A DNA stretch of 64,000 bases from Gammaproteobacteria bacterium. GTDB lineage: Bacteria > Pseudomonadota > Gammaproteobacteria > SZUA-229. The notes beneath the pieces are model-generated. The model was not told the origin of the DNA and did no database searches. It was given only the letters and a program-made list of their open reading frames with translations. The translations under genes were made by a program, and so were the position numbers. Positions 57,453-64,000 of this stretch are shown here, piece after piece. Position 1 is the stretch's first letter. Each line of letters starts with the position of its first letter. The stretch lies in contig JAOULX010000002.1 in assembly GCA_029881795.1 (NCBI GenBank), positions 124,001 to 188,000 of the forward strand. Reading direction: 5' to 3'.

Positions 57453-58001
57453 ATGCGAAATTATATTTTATTGATGTTAGCTGTTTTTTTACTGGCCGGA
57501 TGCCAGTCAGACGCCACCAAAGAAGATGCGGCAGGCGCAACCACAACCACAACTGATGCCGTTGAAACCGGAAAACTGGCTGCAGATGGCAAGGGTCAGG
57601 CCACGGCATTTACTGCCGGTGAGGAGCCCTACCGTAAAGATGCGATAAATGATGCAACCAGCCCATTATCGCAACAAGTGATTTATTTTGATTTCAATGC
57701 CAGCACAATAAAAGAGGAGTACCGCGATTTGATTACCTGGCATGGGCGTTATCTGGCATCAAATGCAGACATGAAACTTCGGCTCGAAGGCCATACCGAT
57801 GAGCGCGGATCAAGAGAATACAATGTTGCACTGGCGGACAGCCGTGCGCAAGCTGTCAGCAGGATGCTGATGTTTCAGGGTGCGGCAAAAAAACAGATTG
57901 AAGTGATCAGTTACGGAGAAGAAAAGCCAGTGGCTTTAGAGCACAATGAAGAGGCATGGAGTAAGAATCGTCGAGTGCAGTTGGTCTATGAGGCAATCTA
58001 A
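57453..58001 (+). CDS. pal: peptidoglycan-associated lipoprotein Pal
   Basis: Outer-membrane lipoprotein that anchors the envelope to peptidoglycan. The 182-residue precursor has the lipobox LLAGC (acylated Cys near residue 16), a Thr/Ala-rich linker, and the OmpA-like domain with YFDFNASTIKEEYRDLI and LEGHTDERGSREYNVALADSRA, which carries the diaminopimelate-binding Asp/Arg. It is followed after one base by cpoB. Confidence 0.97.
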   Translation: MRNYILLMLAVFLLAGCQSDATKEDAAGATTTTTDAVETGKLAADGKGQATAFTAGEEPYRKDAINDATSPLSQQVIYFDFNASTIKEEYRDLITWHGRYLASNADMKLRLEGHTDERGSREYNVALADSRAQAVSRMLMFQGAAKKQIEVISYGEEKPVALEHNEEAWSKNRRVQLVYEAI

Positions 58002-58002
58002 T

Positions 58003-58842
58003 ATGCAAGTCATGTTAAAAACAGGTGTGTTGTTAAGTTCACTATTTATCGTTAATCTGGTATTTGCATCACCACCCAGAACTGCGCCGGAACCTCGTGT
58101 GCAGTATGGCAGTGCACCTGCGCTGGAAGGCGAAGCGGAAGATCGTCTGGAGTTGCTTGAGAAAAAAGTTAATAACAATGTGGTGTATGAGCTGCTCGAA
58201 CAATTGCGGCAGCTGCAGCTGGAAATCAGTGCGCTTCGTGAGATTTCTGAACAGCAGGAACACCAGATGGACTTGCTGACAAAAAGACAGCGTAGTCTCT
58301 ATCAGGACGTTGATCGTCGTATGCTGGAACTTGAAGCAGGTTCGGCATCTTCTCACGGTGCTACATCTGGCAGAATACAGCCCTCATCAGGTATAACGTC
58401 GTCGACTGTTGACAATTCGGGAATTGCGGCCATGTCGAAAGATGAGGCCGATCAGGCTCGCGAACAGGCAGCCTATACCAAAGCGTTTAATTTGCTGAAA
58501 GAAGGCAATTACACGCAGGCAATTACCGCCTTCAGAGAATTTTTAGCTACCTATAGCGGTGGTAAATACGCCGATAATGCACAGTACTGGCTGGGTGAAG
58601 CGAATTATGCGACGCGCGATTATAAAACGGCATTGCTGGAGTTCCAGAAGATTGTAACTGATTATCAGGACAGCCCGAAACGTCAGGATGCAGAATTAAA
58701 AATTGGCTTCACTTTTTACGAATTAAAGAAATGGGATCAGGCTAAAGCCGCGCTCAATGCCGTTGTCACACAGTATCCGGACAGCACCAATGCCCGTACT
58801 GCACAACAGCGACTTGACCGGCTTGCACGTGAAGGTAAATAA
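58003..58842 (+). CDS. cpoB: cell division coordinator CpoB (YbgF)
   Basis: Periplasmic TPR protein linking PBP1B activity with Tol function at the septum. Start at ATG 58003, one base after the pal stop; an earlier ATG at 57946 lies inside pal. The 279-residue precursor has a signal peptide (LLSSLFIVNLVFA), an N-terminal trimerising coiled coil (~45-115), a Ser-rich linker, and TPR repeats in the last ~125 residues (YTKAFNLLKEGNYTQAITAF, NAQYWLGEANYATRDYKTAL). Confidence 0.95.
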   Translation: MQVMLKTGVLLSSLFIVNLVFASPPRTAPEPRVQYGSAPALEGEAEDRLELLEKKVNNNVVYELLEQLRQLQLEISALREISEQQEHQMDLLTKRQRSLYQDVDRRMLELEAGSASSHGATSGRIQPSSGITSSTVDNSGIAAMSKDEADQAREQAAYTKAFNLLKEGNYTQAITAFREFLATYSGGKYADNAQYWLGEANYATRDYKTALLEFQKIVTDYQDSPKRQDAELKIGFTFYELKKWDQAKAALNAVVTQYPDSTNARTAQQRLDRLAREGK

Positions 58843-58847
58843 ACAAC

Positions 58848-59510
58848 GTGACAGAGACTGAATCGCGCGAATCATTACTTCGCATTACCGAAATATTTTT
58901 TTCACTGCAGGGAGAGACCCGCACAGTCGGGCTCCCCACCGTATTTATACGACTAACCGGATGCCCGCTACGCTGCCACTATTGTGATACTGAATACGCT
59001 TTCAGCGGTGGTGAAAAATTCACTGTCAAGCAGATACTTGAGACCACAGCAGGATTTAGTCCACGCTATGTTACCGTAACCGGCGGCGAGCCACTGGCGC
59101 AGAAAAATTGTCTTTCATTGCTCTCTTTATTATCCGACCAGGGCTATCAGGTTTCTCTTGAAACCAGTGGTGCGCTTGATATATCGGCGATTGATCGCCG
59201 TGTCAGTGTTGTTATGGACCTTAAAACTCCGGCATCAGGAGAAGAAGCTAAAAACTGCTATGACAACTTGACGCATATAAAATCAGAAGATCAGATTAAA
59301 TTTGTTATTTGTAATCGCAATGATTACGAATGGAGTAAACAGCAACTGCAAAAATATGATCTGGTTAATCGTTGTGAAATACTTTTTTCACCGGTACACG
59401 GCAAAGAAATGGCTAAACAACTGGCAGAATGGGTACTTGAAGATCGGCTTGCAGTCAGATTTCAGTTGCAGTTACATAAATATCTTTGGAATGATGAACC
59501 AGGGCATTAA
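58848..59510 (+). CDS. queE: 7-carboxy-7-deazaguanine synthase QueE
   Basis: Radical SAM enzyme in queuosine (7-deazaguanine) synthesis. Starts at GTG 58848; 220 residues. The radical SAM motif is [14 protein letters not shown], preceded by [22 protein letters not shown], and [11 protein letters not shown] is the SAM-binding GGE motif. It is five bases after cpoB and two before queC, the usual arrangement. Confidence 0.96.
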   Translation: MTETESRESLLRITEIFFSLQGETRTVGLPTVFIRLTGCPLRCHYCDTEYAFSGGEKFTVKQILETTAGFSPRYVTVTGGEPLAQKNCLSLLSLLSDQGYQVSLETSGALDISAIDRRVSVVMDLKTPASGEEAKNCYDNLTHIKSEDQIKFVICNRNDYEWSKQQLQKYDLVNRCEILFSPVHGKEMAKQLAEWVLEDRLAVRFQLQLHKYLWNDEPGH

Positions 59511-59512
59511 GT

Positions 59513-60190
59513 TTGAATCAGCATAAACCAAAAGCAGTTATTTTATTATCAGGTGGTCTGGATTCAGTCACTGTCTTGGCGATGGCTAAACAGCAGTATG
59601 ACTGTTATGCGCTGAGTTTCAGCTATGGCCAGCGACATGATGTTGAGTTGCAGGCGGCCAAAAATATCGCCAGCCTGTACAATGTGTCTGAACACCGTGT
59701 GCTAAATATCGATCTTGGTCAGCTAGGCGGCTCTGCACTGACCGATATGAATATCGAGGTGCCTGAGTCCTCTGAGCAGGGTATTCCGGTTACGTATGTG
59801 CCGGCACGAAATACCATTTTTCTGTCTTATGCGCTAGCCTGGGCAGAAGTGCTTGAAGCCAGAGATATTTTTATTGGTGTGAATGCGGTCGATTATTCAG
59901 GCTATCCGGATTGCCGGCCAGAATATATCAATGCATTCGGCCAAATGGCTAACCTTGCAACAAAATCTGCAGTAGAGGGTAACAAAATCACACTGCACAC
60001 ACCGTTAATCAGTCTTAGTAAGGGCGATATTATCAAACTTGGCACTGCGAACGGAGTGGATTATTCAAAGACGGTATCCTGCTATTCTGCTGATGCTCAG
60101 GGCCGTGCTTGTGGGCGTTGTGACTCCTGTCGTTTACGAAAGAAAGGCTTTGAAGAAGCGGCTATCAGTGACCCCACACTGTATTATTAA
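59513..60190 (+). CDS. queC: 7-cyano-7-deazaguanine synthase QueC
   Basis: ATP-dependent conversion of CDG to preQ0. The 225-residue protein starts at TTG 59513, two bases after the queE stop. It has the PP-loop [13 protein letters not shown] near residue 12, [16 protein letters not shown], and the zinc-binding cysteines [14 protein letters not shown] near the C-terminus together with the earlier CYSAD. Followed by tRNA-Lys, as in pseudomonads. queD and queF are not in the window. Confidence 0.97.
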   Translation: MNQHKPKAVILLSGGLDSVTVLAMAKQQYDCYALSFSYGQRHDVELQAAKNIASLYNVSEHRVLNIDLGQLGGSALTDMNIEVPESSEQGIPVTYVPARNTIFLSYALAWAEVLEARDIFIGVNAVDYSGYPDCRPEYINAFGQMANLATKSAVEGNKITLHTPLISLSKGDIIKLGTANGVDYSKTVSCYSADAQGRACGRCDSCRLRKKGFEEAAISDPTLYY

Positions 60191-60373
60191 TTCGATGGTA
60201 AAGTGCTTTTCTGCAGACGCGGCTTTCGATCTTTTGAGGGCGGGCAGTGGCTTATATAAGCGTGAGAATATAAAAACAAGTTATTGATTGTATAAACATT
60301 AATCAACCATCGGCAGCTTGTACTGAGTTATTTTAAGCAATAATAAAATATCAGAATTTTCTGAATTTAACCC

Positions 60374-60401
60374 TTGTTTTTATCCAGAACTACTGTATTA
60401 T
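60374..60401 (+). promoter_or_regulatory. sigma-70 promoter of tRNA-Lys
   Basis: TTGTTT (60374-60379) and TATTAT (60396-60401) with a 16-bp spacer, 15 bases upstream of the tRNA 5' end. The rest of the 226-bp gap after queC shows no other feature. Confidence 0.55.
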
Positions 60402-60416
60402 TCACACCTCGTTTGG

Positions 60417-60492
60417 GGGTCATTAGCTCAGCTGGTAGAGCAGTGGACTTTTAATCCATTGGTCGATGGTTCGAATCCATCATGACCCACCA
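60417..60492 (+). tRNA. tRNA-Lys (anticodon UUU)
   Basis: 76-nt cloverleaf: acceptor GGGTCAT pairs with ATGACCC, D-arm GCTC/GAGC, anticodon stem GTGGA/TCCAT with loop CTTTTAA giving anticodon TTT at 60450-60452, T-arm GATGG-TTCGAAT-CCATC, discriminator A and an encoded CCA. It lies just after queC. The convergent sox terminator at 60645 may also end this transcript. Confidence 0.98.
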
Positions 60493-60644
60493 TCTTTACC
60501 CCATACTCCTGTTTTACCCTTCAATATTCTACATTCTATACTTTATTTTAAACACTAGTAATCGATCTTAGCTACTATTCCTTATTAAGGGCTTCTCTTG
60601 ATATTGGCCTTTTGCCGAGTATTTTACTGTTATCAAATTTAATC

Positions 60645-60678
60645 AAAAAAAAACCCGGTCAAGACCGGGTTTTTTTTT
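60645..60678 (-). terminator. strong bidirectional terminator after soxA
   Basis: AACCCGGTC and GACCGGGTT form a 9-bp GC-rich stem around a two-base AA spacer (four-base effective loop), with an A-run on one side and a T-run on the other. It ends the leftward sox operon 16-50 bases after soxA and can also stop rightward transcription from tRNA-Lys. Confidence 0.93.
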
Positions 60679-60693
60679 GGATGCAAGGAAAGC

Positions 60694-61545
60694 TTACTTA
60701 CGCTGACCAGGACCGTTCCATTTTAATCCATTACTCATATAAGTATGGAAGTACTCAAGAGCACTGTATTCAGCGCTTTGAGCTTTAAATGGACGTGCAC
60801 GTACCTGTTTGTTACAACCACCATAACGACGGTGTAAGGTACCCATGCCATCACCAGACTTCTTAGCCCACTTGTTACGGTAAACAGGGAAGTGTGAAAC
60901 GTGACCCAGAGCAGGACTCAGGATGTCAGCACGGATTTTGTTGCCAGAATAGTAGTAATGGCAATCCGCACATGACATATTCAGCTGGCCACGCTTGGCA
61001 TAAAAGTGTGTTTTACCAACATTATATGCAGCTAAGGCAGCTTCACCTTTCGGAGTCGCTACTTTGATAGTCTGGCCACGAGTCTGGTATGCCAGATATG
61101 CGCTCAGATAAGCCATCTTGCCTTTTTTCCAGCCCCATTTTTCACTGCCGTTACTGGTGATACATTTATTAATATCACCTTCTAATGTAACAACTTTGCC
61201 GGTCTTGTTATCGAAGTATGGGTATTCACCTTTGATACCTTTTTGAGCAGTAGGGAAACAGTTTTTGAATCCTTTACCGTTCGCAAATTTAGTATCATTA
61301 AATAGAGCTTCACCTTTATCGATATAGATTTCGTAAGATGGAAATTCTTCAAATGCTTCCCACTGTTCACGTGATGCTTTGTGAATAGAGTAAACACCAT
61401 TGATGAAATCATTCATCGGTGTTTCAGGGAATTTATTTTTAAAGAAAGCTCTGAAGTCCTTTAGATCTTGCTGTGGTGATGCACTGGCGACAAAAGGCGA
61501 CGCCAGCATAACAACCGCAGTAAAAATTGCAGCTAATTTTTTCAT
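60694..61545 (-). CDS. soxA: sulfur oxidation c-type cytochrome SoxA (single-heme type)
   Basis: Catalytic subunit of the periplasmic SoxAX complex, which attaches thiosulfate to the SoxY cysteine. The 283-residue precursor has a signal peptide (LAAIFTAVVMLASPFVASA). Only one heme motif is present, CADCH near residue 190; the region of the other heme has two single cysteines (GFKNCFP and DINKC) that probably form a disulfide, as in single-heme SoxA. The active-site Cys is in RYGGCNKQVRARP near residue 243. Last gene of the operon, 40 bp after soxZ. Confidence 0.95.
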   Translation of the reverse strand: MKKLAAIFTAVVMLASPFVASASPQQDLKDFRAFFKNKFPETPMNDFINGVYSIHKASREQWEAFEEFPSYEIYIDKGEALFNDTKFANGKGFKNCFPTAQKGIKGEYPYFDNKTGKVVTLEGDINKCITSNGSEKWGWKKGKMAYLSAYLAYQTRGQTIKVATPKGEAALAAYNVGKTHFYAKRGQLNMSCADCHYYYSGNKIRADILSPALGHVSHFPVYRNKWAKKSGDGMGTLHRRYGGCNKQVRARPFKAQSAEYSALEYFHTYMSNGLKWNGPGQRK

Positions 61546-61585
61546 TAGAAAACTTCTCCAGATTTATTGTAGTTCTGTCGCTACT

Positions 61586-61897
61586 TTATTTAATACTAGC
61601 GTCAACAGTAGCGTTCTCGCCTTTGTTGTCTACCCAGCTGACTTTCAAAGTGTCGCCTTTTTTAGCGCCATTGAATTTGAAAGACAGGTAAGGGTTTGCT
61701 GAGATTGCAGCGCCCCATTCAGCTGTTAATACAGCTTTGCCGTTGTGTTCACAAGTCACAGTCTGGATAAAATGTGCAGGTTTTACTTCACCTGTTTTTT
61801 TATCTTTCTTTTCGACTTTCATTGGGTGGCTCATCAGAGCTTTTACAGTCGTCAAGCCGTTTTTGTTGCTTGCTCTTACTTTAATGGATTTTGCCAT
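61586..61897 (-). CDS. soxZ: thiosulfate oxidation carrier complex protein SoxZ
   Basis: Periplasmic partner of SoxY in the sulfur-carrier complex. The 103-residue protein starts KSIKVRASNKNGLTTVKALMSHPM and contains VTCEHNGKAVLTAEWGAAISANPYLSF, typical of SoxZ. It has no signal peptide of its own and is exported with SoxY through the Tat pathway in characterised systems. 25 bp after soxY. Confidence 0.96.
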   Translation of the reverse strand: MAKSIKVRASNKNGLTTVKALMSHPMKVEKKDKKTGEVKPAHFIQTVTCEHNGKAVLTAEWGAAISANPYLSFKFNGAKKGDTLKVSWVDNKGENATVDASIK

Positions 61898-61922
61898 TGT
61901 ACTTACTCGCTAAAATGATTGA

Positions 61923-62393
61923 TTAACCGCCGCAGCCGCCGATGGTGACTTTAACTTCTTTTTTGGCGCTGTATAATTTGCCGCCAGCTTTAACAACTGC
62001 TACTACGTCAGATGTTTTACCCATTTTAATACGGGTAGCAACATACGCATCTGTAGCTGAGCCTAAAGCATAAGATGAAGTTAATGGCTGTGGGTTTTTA
62101 GCTACAAAGATGCTGATAGATTCAGCGTTCTTGATTGAGCTAGAAACAGTTACAGGAACAACAGCACCGTTTTCTGCGATGTCTGGCGCTTTCAGTTTGA
62201 TGCTACTGCTAGATGCTGCGTCACCAGAGCCATAAAGCTCAGATAAAGATGCATCGATGCCTTTAGCAGAAAATGCTGATTTAGGCCATGCTGCTAATAC
62301 ACTGCGTGGAGCTAAAAGACCTGCACTTGCTGCTACGCCTACGGCGCCAGCTGCTAAAGAGCCTTTAAGCAGGGTTCTACGTTTTGAGTTCAT
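61923..62393 (-). CDS. soxY: thiosulfate oxidation carrier protein SoxY
   Basis: Carries sulfur intermediates on a C-terminal cysteine. The 156-residue precursor has a Tat-type signal (SKRRTLLKGSLAAGAVGVAA, twin arginine), and ends VTIGGCGG, the conserved swinging-arm GGCGG with the carrier Cys. The immunoglobulin-like core (KLKAPDIAENGAVVPVTVSS) is normal for SoxY. 22 bp after soxX. Confidence 0.97.
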   Translation of the reverse strand: MNSKRRTLLKGSLAAGAVGVAASAGLLAPRSVLAAWPKSAFSAKGIDASLSELYGSGDAASSSSIKLKAPDIAENGAVVPVTVSSSIKNAESISIFVAKNPQPLTSSYALGSATDAYVATRIKMGKTSDVVAVVKAGGKLYSAKKEVKVTIGGCGG

Positions 62394-62415
62394 AATGATA
62401 ATTACCTCAGTAAAT

Positions 62416-62787
62416 TTATAGTGTGTAGATAAATTCTACGACTTTTTCGATTTCATCTGCTTTAAGAATCTGATGAGGACCGAACGGAGGCATTATTGTG
62501 TGCTTGTTTTTAACACGTGCGTCGCTAATTTGGTTCTTCAGGTCTTCTTTCTTAAATCGGGCTTTCATTGCAATTAATGGTGGTCCGATATTACCGGGTA
62601 ATTTTCCACCTTTAATGTCATGACATGCCAAGCAATTGCCTTTTTTCTTGCTGAAAGCAATTTCTTTGCCCGCTTCAACTGCGTCTGCATTTTCTGCAAC
62701 AGAAACAGCAGGTGTAGCCAAGCTCAGGCAACCGATGAGTACAGCTAGTGATGCTGCAGTATTTACTATTCGCGCCGAGATGCGCAT
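62416..62787 (-). CDS. soxX: sulfur oxidation c-type cytochrome SoxX
   Basis: Small monoheme cytochrome c of the SoxAX complex, taking electrons from thiosulfate coupling. The 123-residue precursor has a signal peptide (SLAVLIGCLSLATPAVSVA), the heme motif CLACH near residue 51 and a distal Met in TIMPPFGPHQIL. First gene of the operon, with a strong GAGGAG ribosome-binding site. Confidence 0.95.
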   Translation of the reverse strand: MRISARIVNTAASLAVLIGCLSLATPAVSVAENADAVEAGKEIAFSKKKGNCLACHDIKGGKLPGNIGPPLIAMKARFKKEDLKNQISDARVKNKHTIMPPFGPHQILKADEIEKVVEFIYTL

Positions 62788-62876
62788 AAGCTTCTCCTCA
62801 TACTCTTGCGTTGGTTGTGATAGTAGTAACTGATTCTTAAAAATTATTTAATTTCAGTTTTTATTTGACGATACAT

Positions 62877-62904
62877 AGCATACAGAGTGCAAACTATATG
62901 GCAA
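62877..62904 (-). promoter_or_regulatory. possible sigma-70 promoter of the sox operon
   Basis: On the minus strand TTGCCA (-35, five of six) and TATGCT (-10, four of six) with a 16-bp spacer. The start site would be about 83 bases before the soxX ATG. Confidence 0.45.
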
Positions 62905-62967
62905 GGAAAAAATGTTATTTTTCCTCATGTTAGGATTAATTAATATAAGCGGTTTCTAATTTTGATC

Positions 62968-62984
62968 CTTAAGGTTTTCTTAAG
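62968..62984. promoter_or_regulatory. CTTAAG-N5-CTTAAG element upstream of sox
   Basis: CTTAAGGTTTTCTTAAG: two CTTAAG half-sites 11 bp apart (one helical turn), identical to the PmrA/QseB-type box of OmpR-family response regulators. It lies ~64 bp upstream of the proposed sox -35 and 22 bp after the bepA stop. Because CTTAAG is self-complementary, it can also fold as a 7-bp hairpin after bepA, so a weak terminator role is the alternative. Confidence 0.5.
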
Positions 62985-63005
62985 GTTTCGATAAATAATA
63001 TCTAT

Positions 63006-64000
63006 TTAGTCAGTTTTGTATTTGTTTTTATAGATTTGCATCTGTGCGCTGAGCCTTTTTAGGCTCTCTGTGTTGTTATCAGGTAGCCGCAGCGCACTGG
63101 TTAGTTGCTGTATGGCTAGCTCATAAAACCCATCGAAGGCATATTGCTCTGCTTTAAGGCTGTAGGCTTTTAACAGGTTGTTTTGTCTTGAGTAAGCCTG
63201 AGCTAATAGGTTATAGGTTTCGCTGTTTTTTTGCTCGGTTAGCTGTTTTTCGAGTATCTGAATACTTTTGCTGTATTTTTTATAGTTTATTAAGGCGCGT
63301 GCAAAAGCATGAGTTACTGGTAGATAGTCGGGATAAATTGCGTTTAATTGTTGGTAAAGCTTGATTGCCTCGGCCTCATCGTTATTTTTATAAAAGGCCT
63401 TTGCGAGTGCTAGCTGATACCAGAGATGCGGCTGCTTTTTATGTAAGTTTTTGAGTGTGTGAATGGCTTGATCGGGTTTATTTAATCGCAGATAGATCAA
63501 TGCTCGTCCATAGGTTTTTTCTGCGCTTTCGCTTTTGCTTTCAAGATAGCCATTGATTAATTCCGCAGGTACCTGGCTATTGGCAACAATCAGCCGCTGT
63601 CGTGCTAATTGGTAGATCAGGCTGTCGTTATTGAATTGAAAAGAGGTTTTGCTCGCGCGATTGGAGGCTTCGGCAATTCGGGCGTTGTTTAAAGGGTGAG
63701 TTCTGAGGTATTCCAGATCGTTTTCGCTGCCATAAAGAGACTGACTTTGCAGTATTTCAAAAAACTCGATCATGCCTTTAGGGTTAAAGTCAGCAGCCGT
63801 CATAATTTGAATACCGACCCGGTCAGCCTCGTATTCATTGCTACGGGTAAAGTTGATTTGCGATTGCATATTGCCGGCAACGCCGCCAAACATCACAGCA
63901 GCTCCTGCCGTCGGATCGGCAGCGCCAATTAAAATGGCTGCGAGAATCGTCGCTAGTGTGGTGATATTGGTGTTTTCGCTGGCTTGATAGGCACGGGTCA
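63006..64000 (-). CDS. bepA: BepA-like M48 metalloprotease/TPR protein (partial)
   Basis: C-terminal ~331 residues of a periplasmic M48 peptidase that continues past the right edge; the HExxH motif would lie just outside. Visible are a hydrophobic stretch (TLATILAAILIGAADPTAGAAVMFGGVAG), the third zinc ligand region NEYEADRVGIQIM, RTHPLNNARIAEA, and a C-terminal half of TPR repeats (LWYQLALAKAFYKNNDEAEAIKLY, ETYNLLAQAYSRQNNLLKAY). This matches BepA/YfgC, an outer-membrane protein assembly quality-control protease. The gene is upstream of sox on the same strand but separated by 218 bp. Confidence 0.88.
   Translation of the reverse strand, partial: TRAYQASENTNITTLATILAAILIGAADPTAGAAVMFGGVAGNMQSQINFTRSNEYEADRVGIQIMTAADFNPKGMIEFFEILQSQSLYGSENDLEYLRTHPLNNARIAEASNRASKTSFQFNNDSLIYQLARQRLIVANSQVPAELINGYLESKSESAEKTYGRALIYLRLNKPDQAIHTLKNLHKKQPHLWYQLALAKAFYKNNDEAEAIKLYQQLNAIYPDYLPVTHAFARALINYKKYSKSIQILEKQLTEQKNSETYNLLAQAYSRQNNLLKAYSLKAEQYAFDGFYELAIQQLTSALRLPDNNTESLKRLSAQMQIYKNKYKTD

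Noticed and set aside
60417..60492. tRNA-Lys as an integration site for the sox region
   Set aside because: No duplicated tRNA 3' end, integrase or mobility gene is visible in the downstream 3.5 kb, and sox gene composition looks native.

Overview
The window looks like chromosomal DNA of a free-living, sulfur-oxidising gammaproteobacterium with moderate GC content. Evidence for this is the gammaproteobacterial gene order in several blocks (mur/fts cluster to lpxC and secA; pilDCB/pilA/pilRS; ruvCAB-tol-pal-queE-queC-tRNA-Lys), a type IV pilus system, outer-membrane machinery (LpxC, BamD, Tol-Pal, BepA) and a soxXYZA operon for thiosulfate oxidation. The genus cannot be fixed from sequence reading alone; a Thiotrichales/Piscirickettsiaceae-like lineage is a guess.

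Layout. 1-12.6 kb: peptidoglycan precursor and division cluster (end of murF, mraY, murD, ftsW, murG, murC, murB, ddl, ftsQ, ftsA, ftsZ, lpxC), mostly with overlapping start and stop codons. 12.6-19.8 kb: dciA (convergent), an M23 peptidase, a 437-bp non-coding leader rich in dyads, secA, argJ, a Nudix-ThiE fusion and a small membrane-anchored protein. 19.8-29.4 kb, minus strand: zapD, coaE, the pilus biogenesis genes pilD, pilC, pilB and pilA, the regulators pilR and pilS, and a PP0621-type gene; pilA has a clear sigma-54 promoter and an upstream four-half-site dyad. 29.6-43.3 kb: nadE, glnB, bamD (minus), rluD, pgeF, gcvR, def, clpB with a sigma-32-type promoter, an unknown secreted protein, an SDR enzyme (minus), aspS and nadA.

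43.4-50.7 kb is the most accessory-looking part. It holds a chemoreceptor, tcdA, a short secreted peptide gene too small for ordinary gene calling, a CRP-like palindrome, and an uncharacterised operon: ECF sigma factor, zinc-finger anti-sigma factor, a Glu/Pro-repeat secreted protein and a TPR plus outer-membrane beta-barrel protein. An alpha/beta hydrolase follows. This block separates aspS from yebC, which are close neighbours in many gammaproteobacteria, and the yebC copy at its right edge is truncated directly onto the ruvC start codon.

50.8-60.5 kb: truncated yebC, ruvC, ruvA, ruvB, ybgC, tolQ, tolR, tolA, tolB, pal, cpoB, queE, queC and tRNA-Lys(UUU). 60.6-64 kb, minus strand: the soxXYZA operon, bounded downstream by a strong terminator and upstream by a CTTAAG-N5-CTTAAG element, then the 3' part of a BepA-like M48 protease that runs off the window.

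The best candidate for an undescribed system is the ECF operon at 46.6-50.0 kb with its divergent small peptide gene. The truncated yebC and the regulatory elements at pilA, sox and secA are the next most interesting. All functional assignments rest on motif reading; no searches were run.
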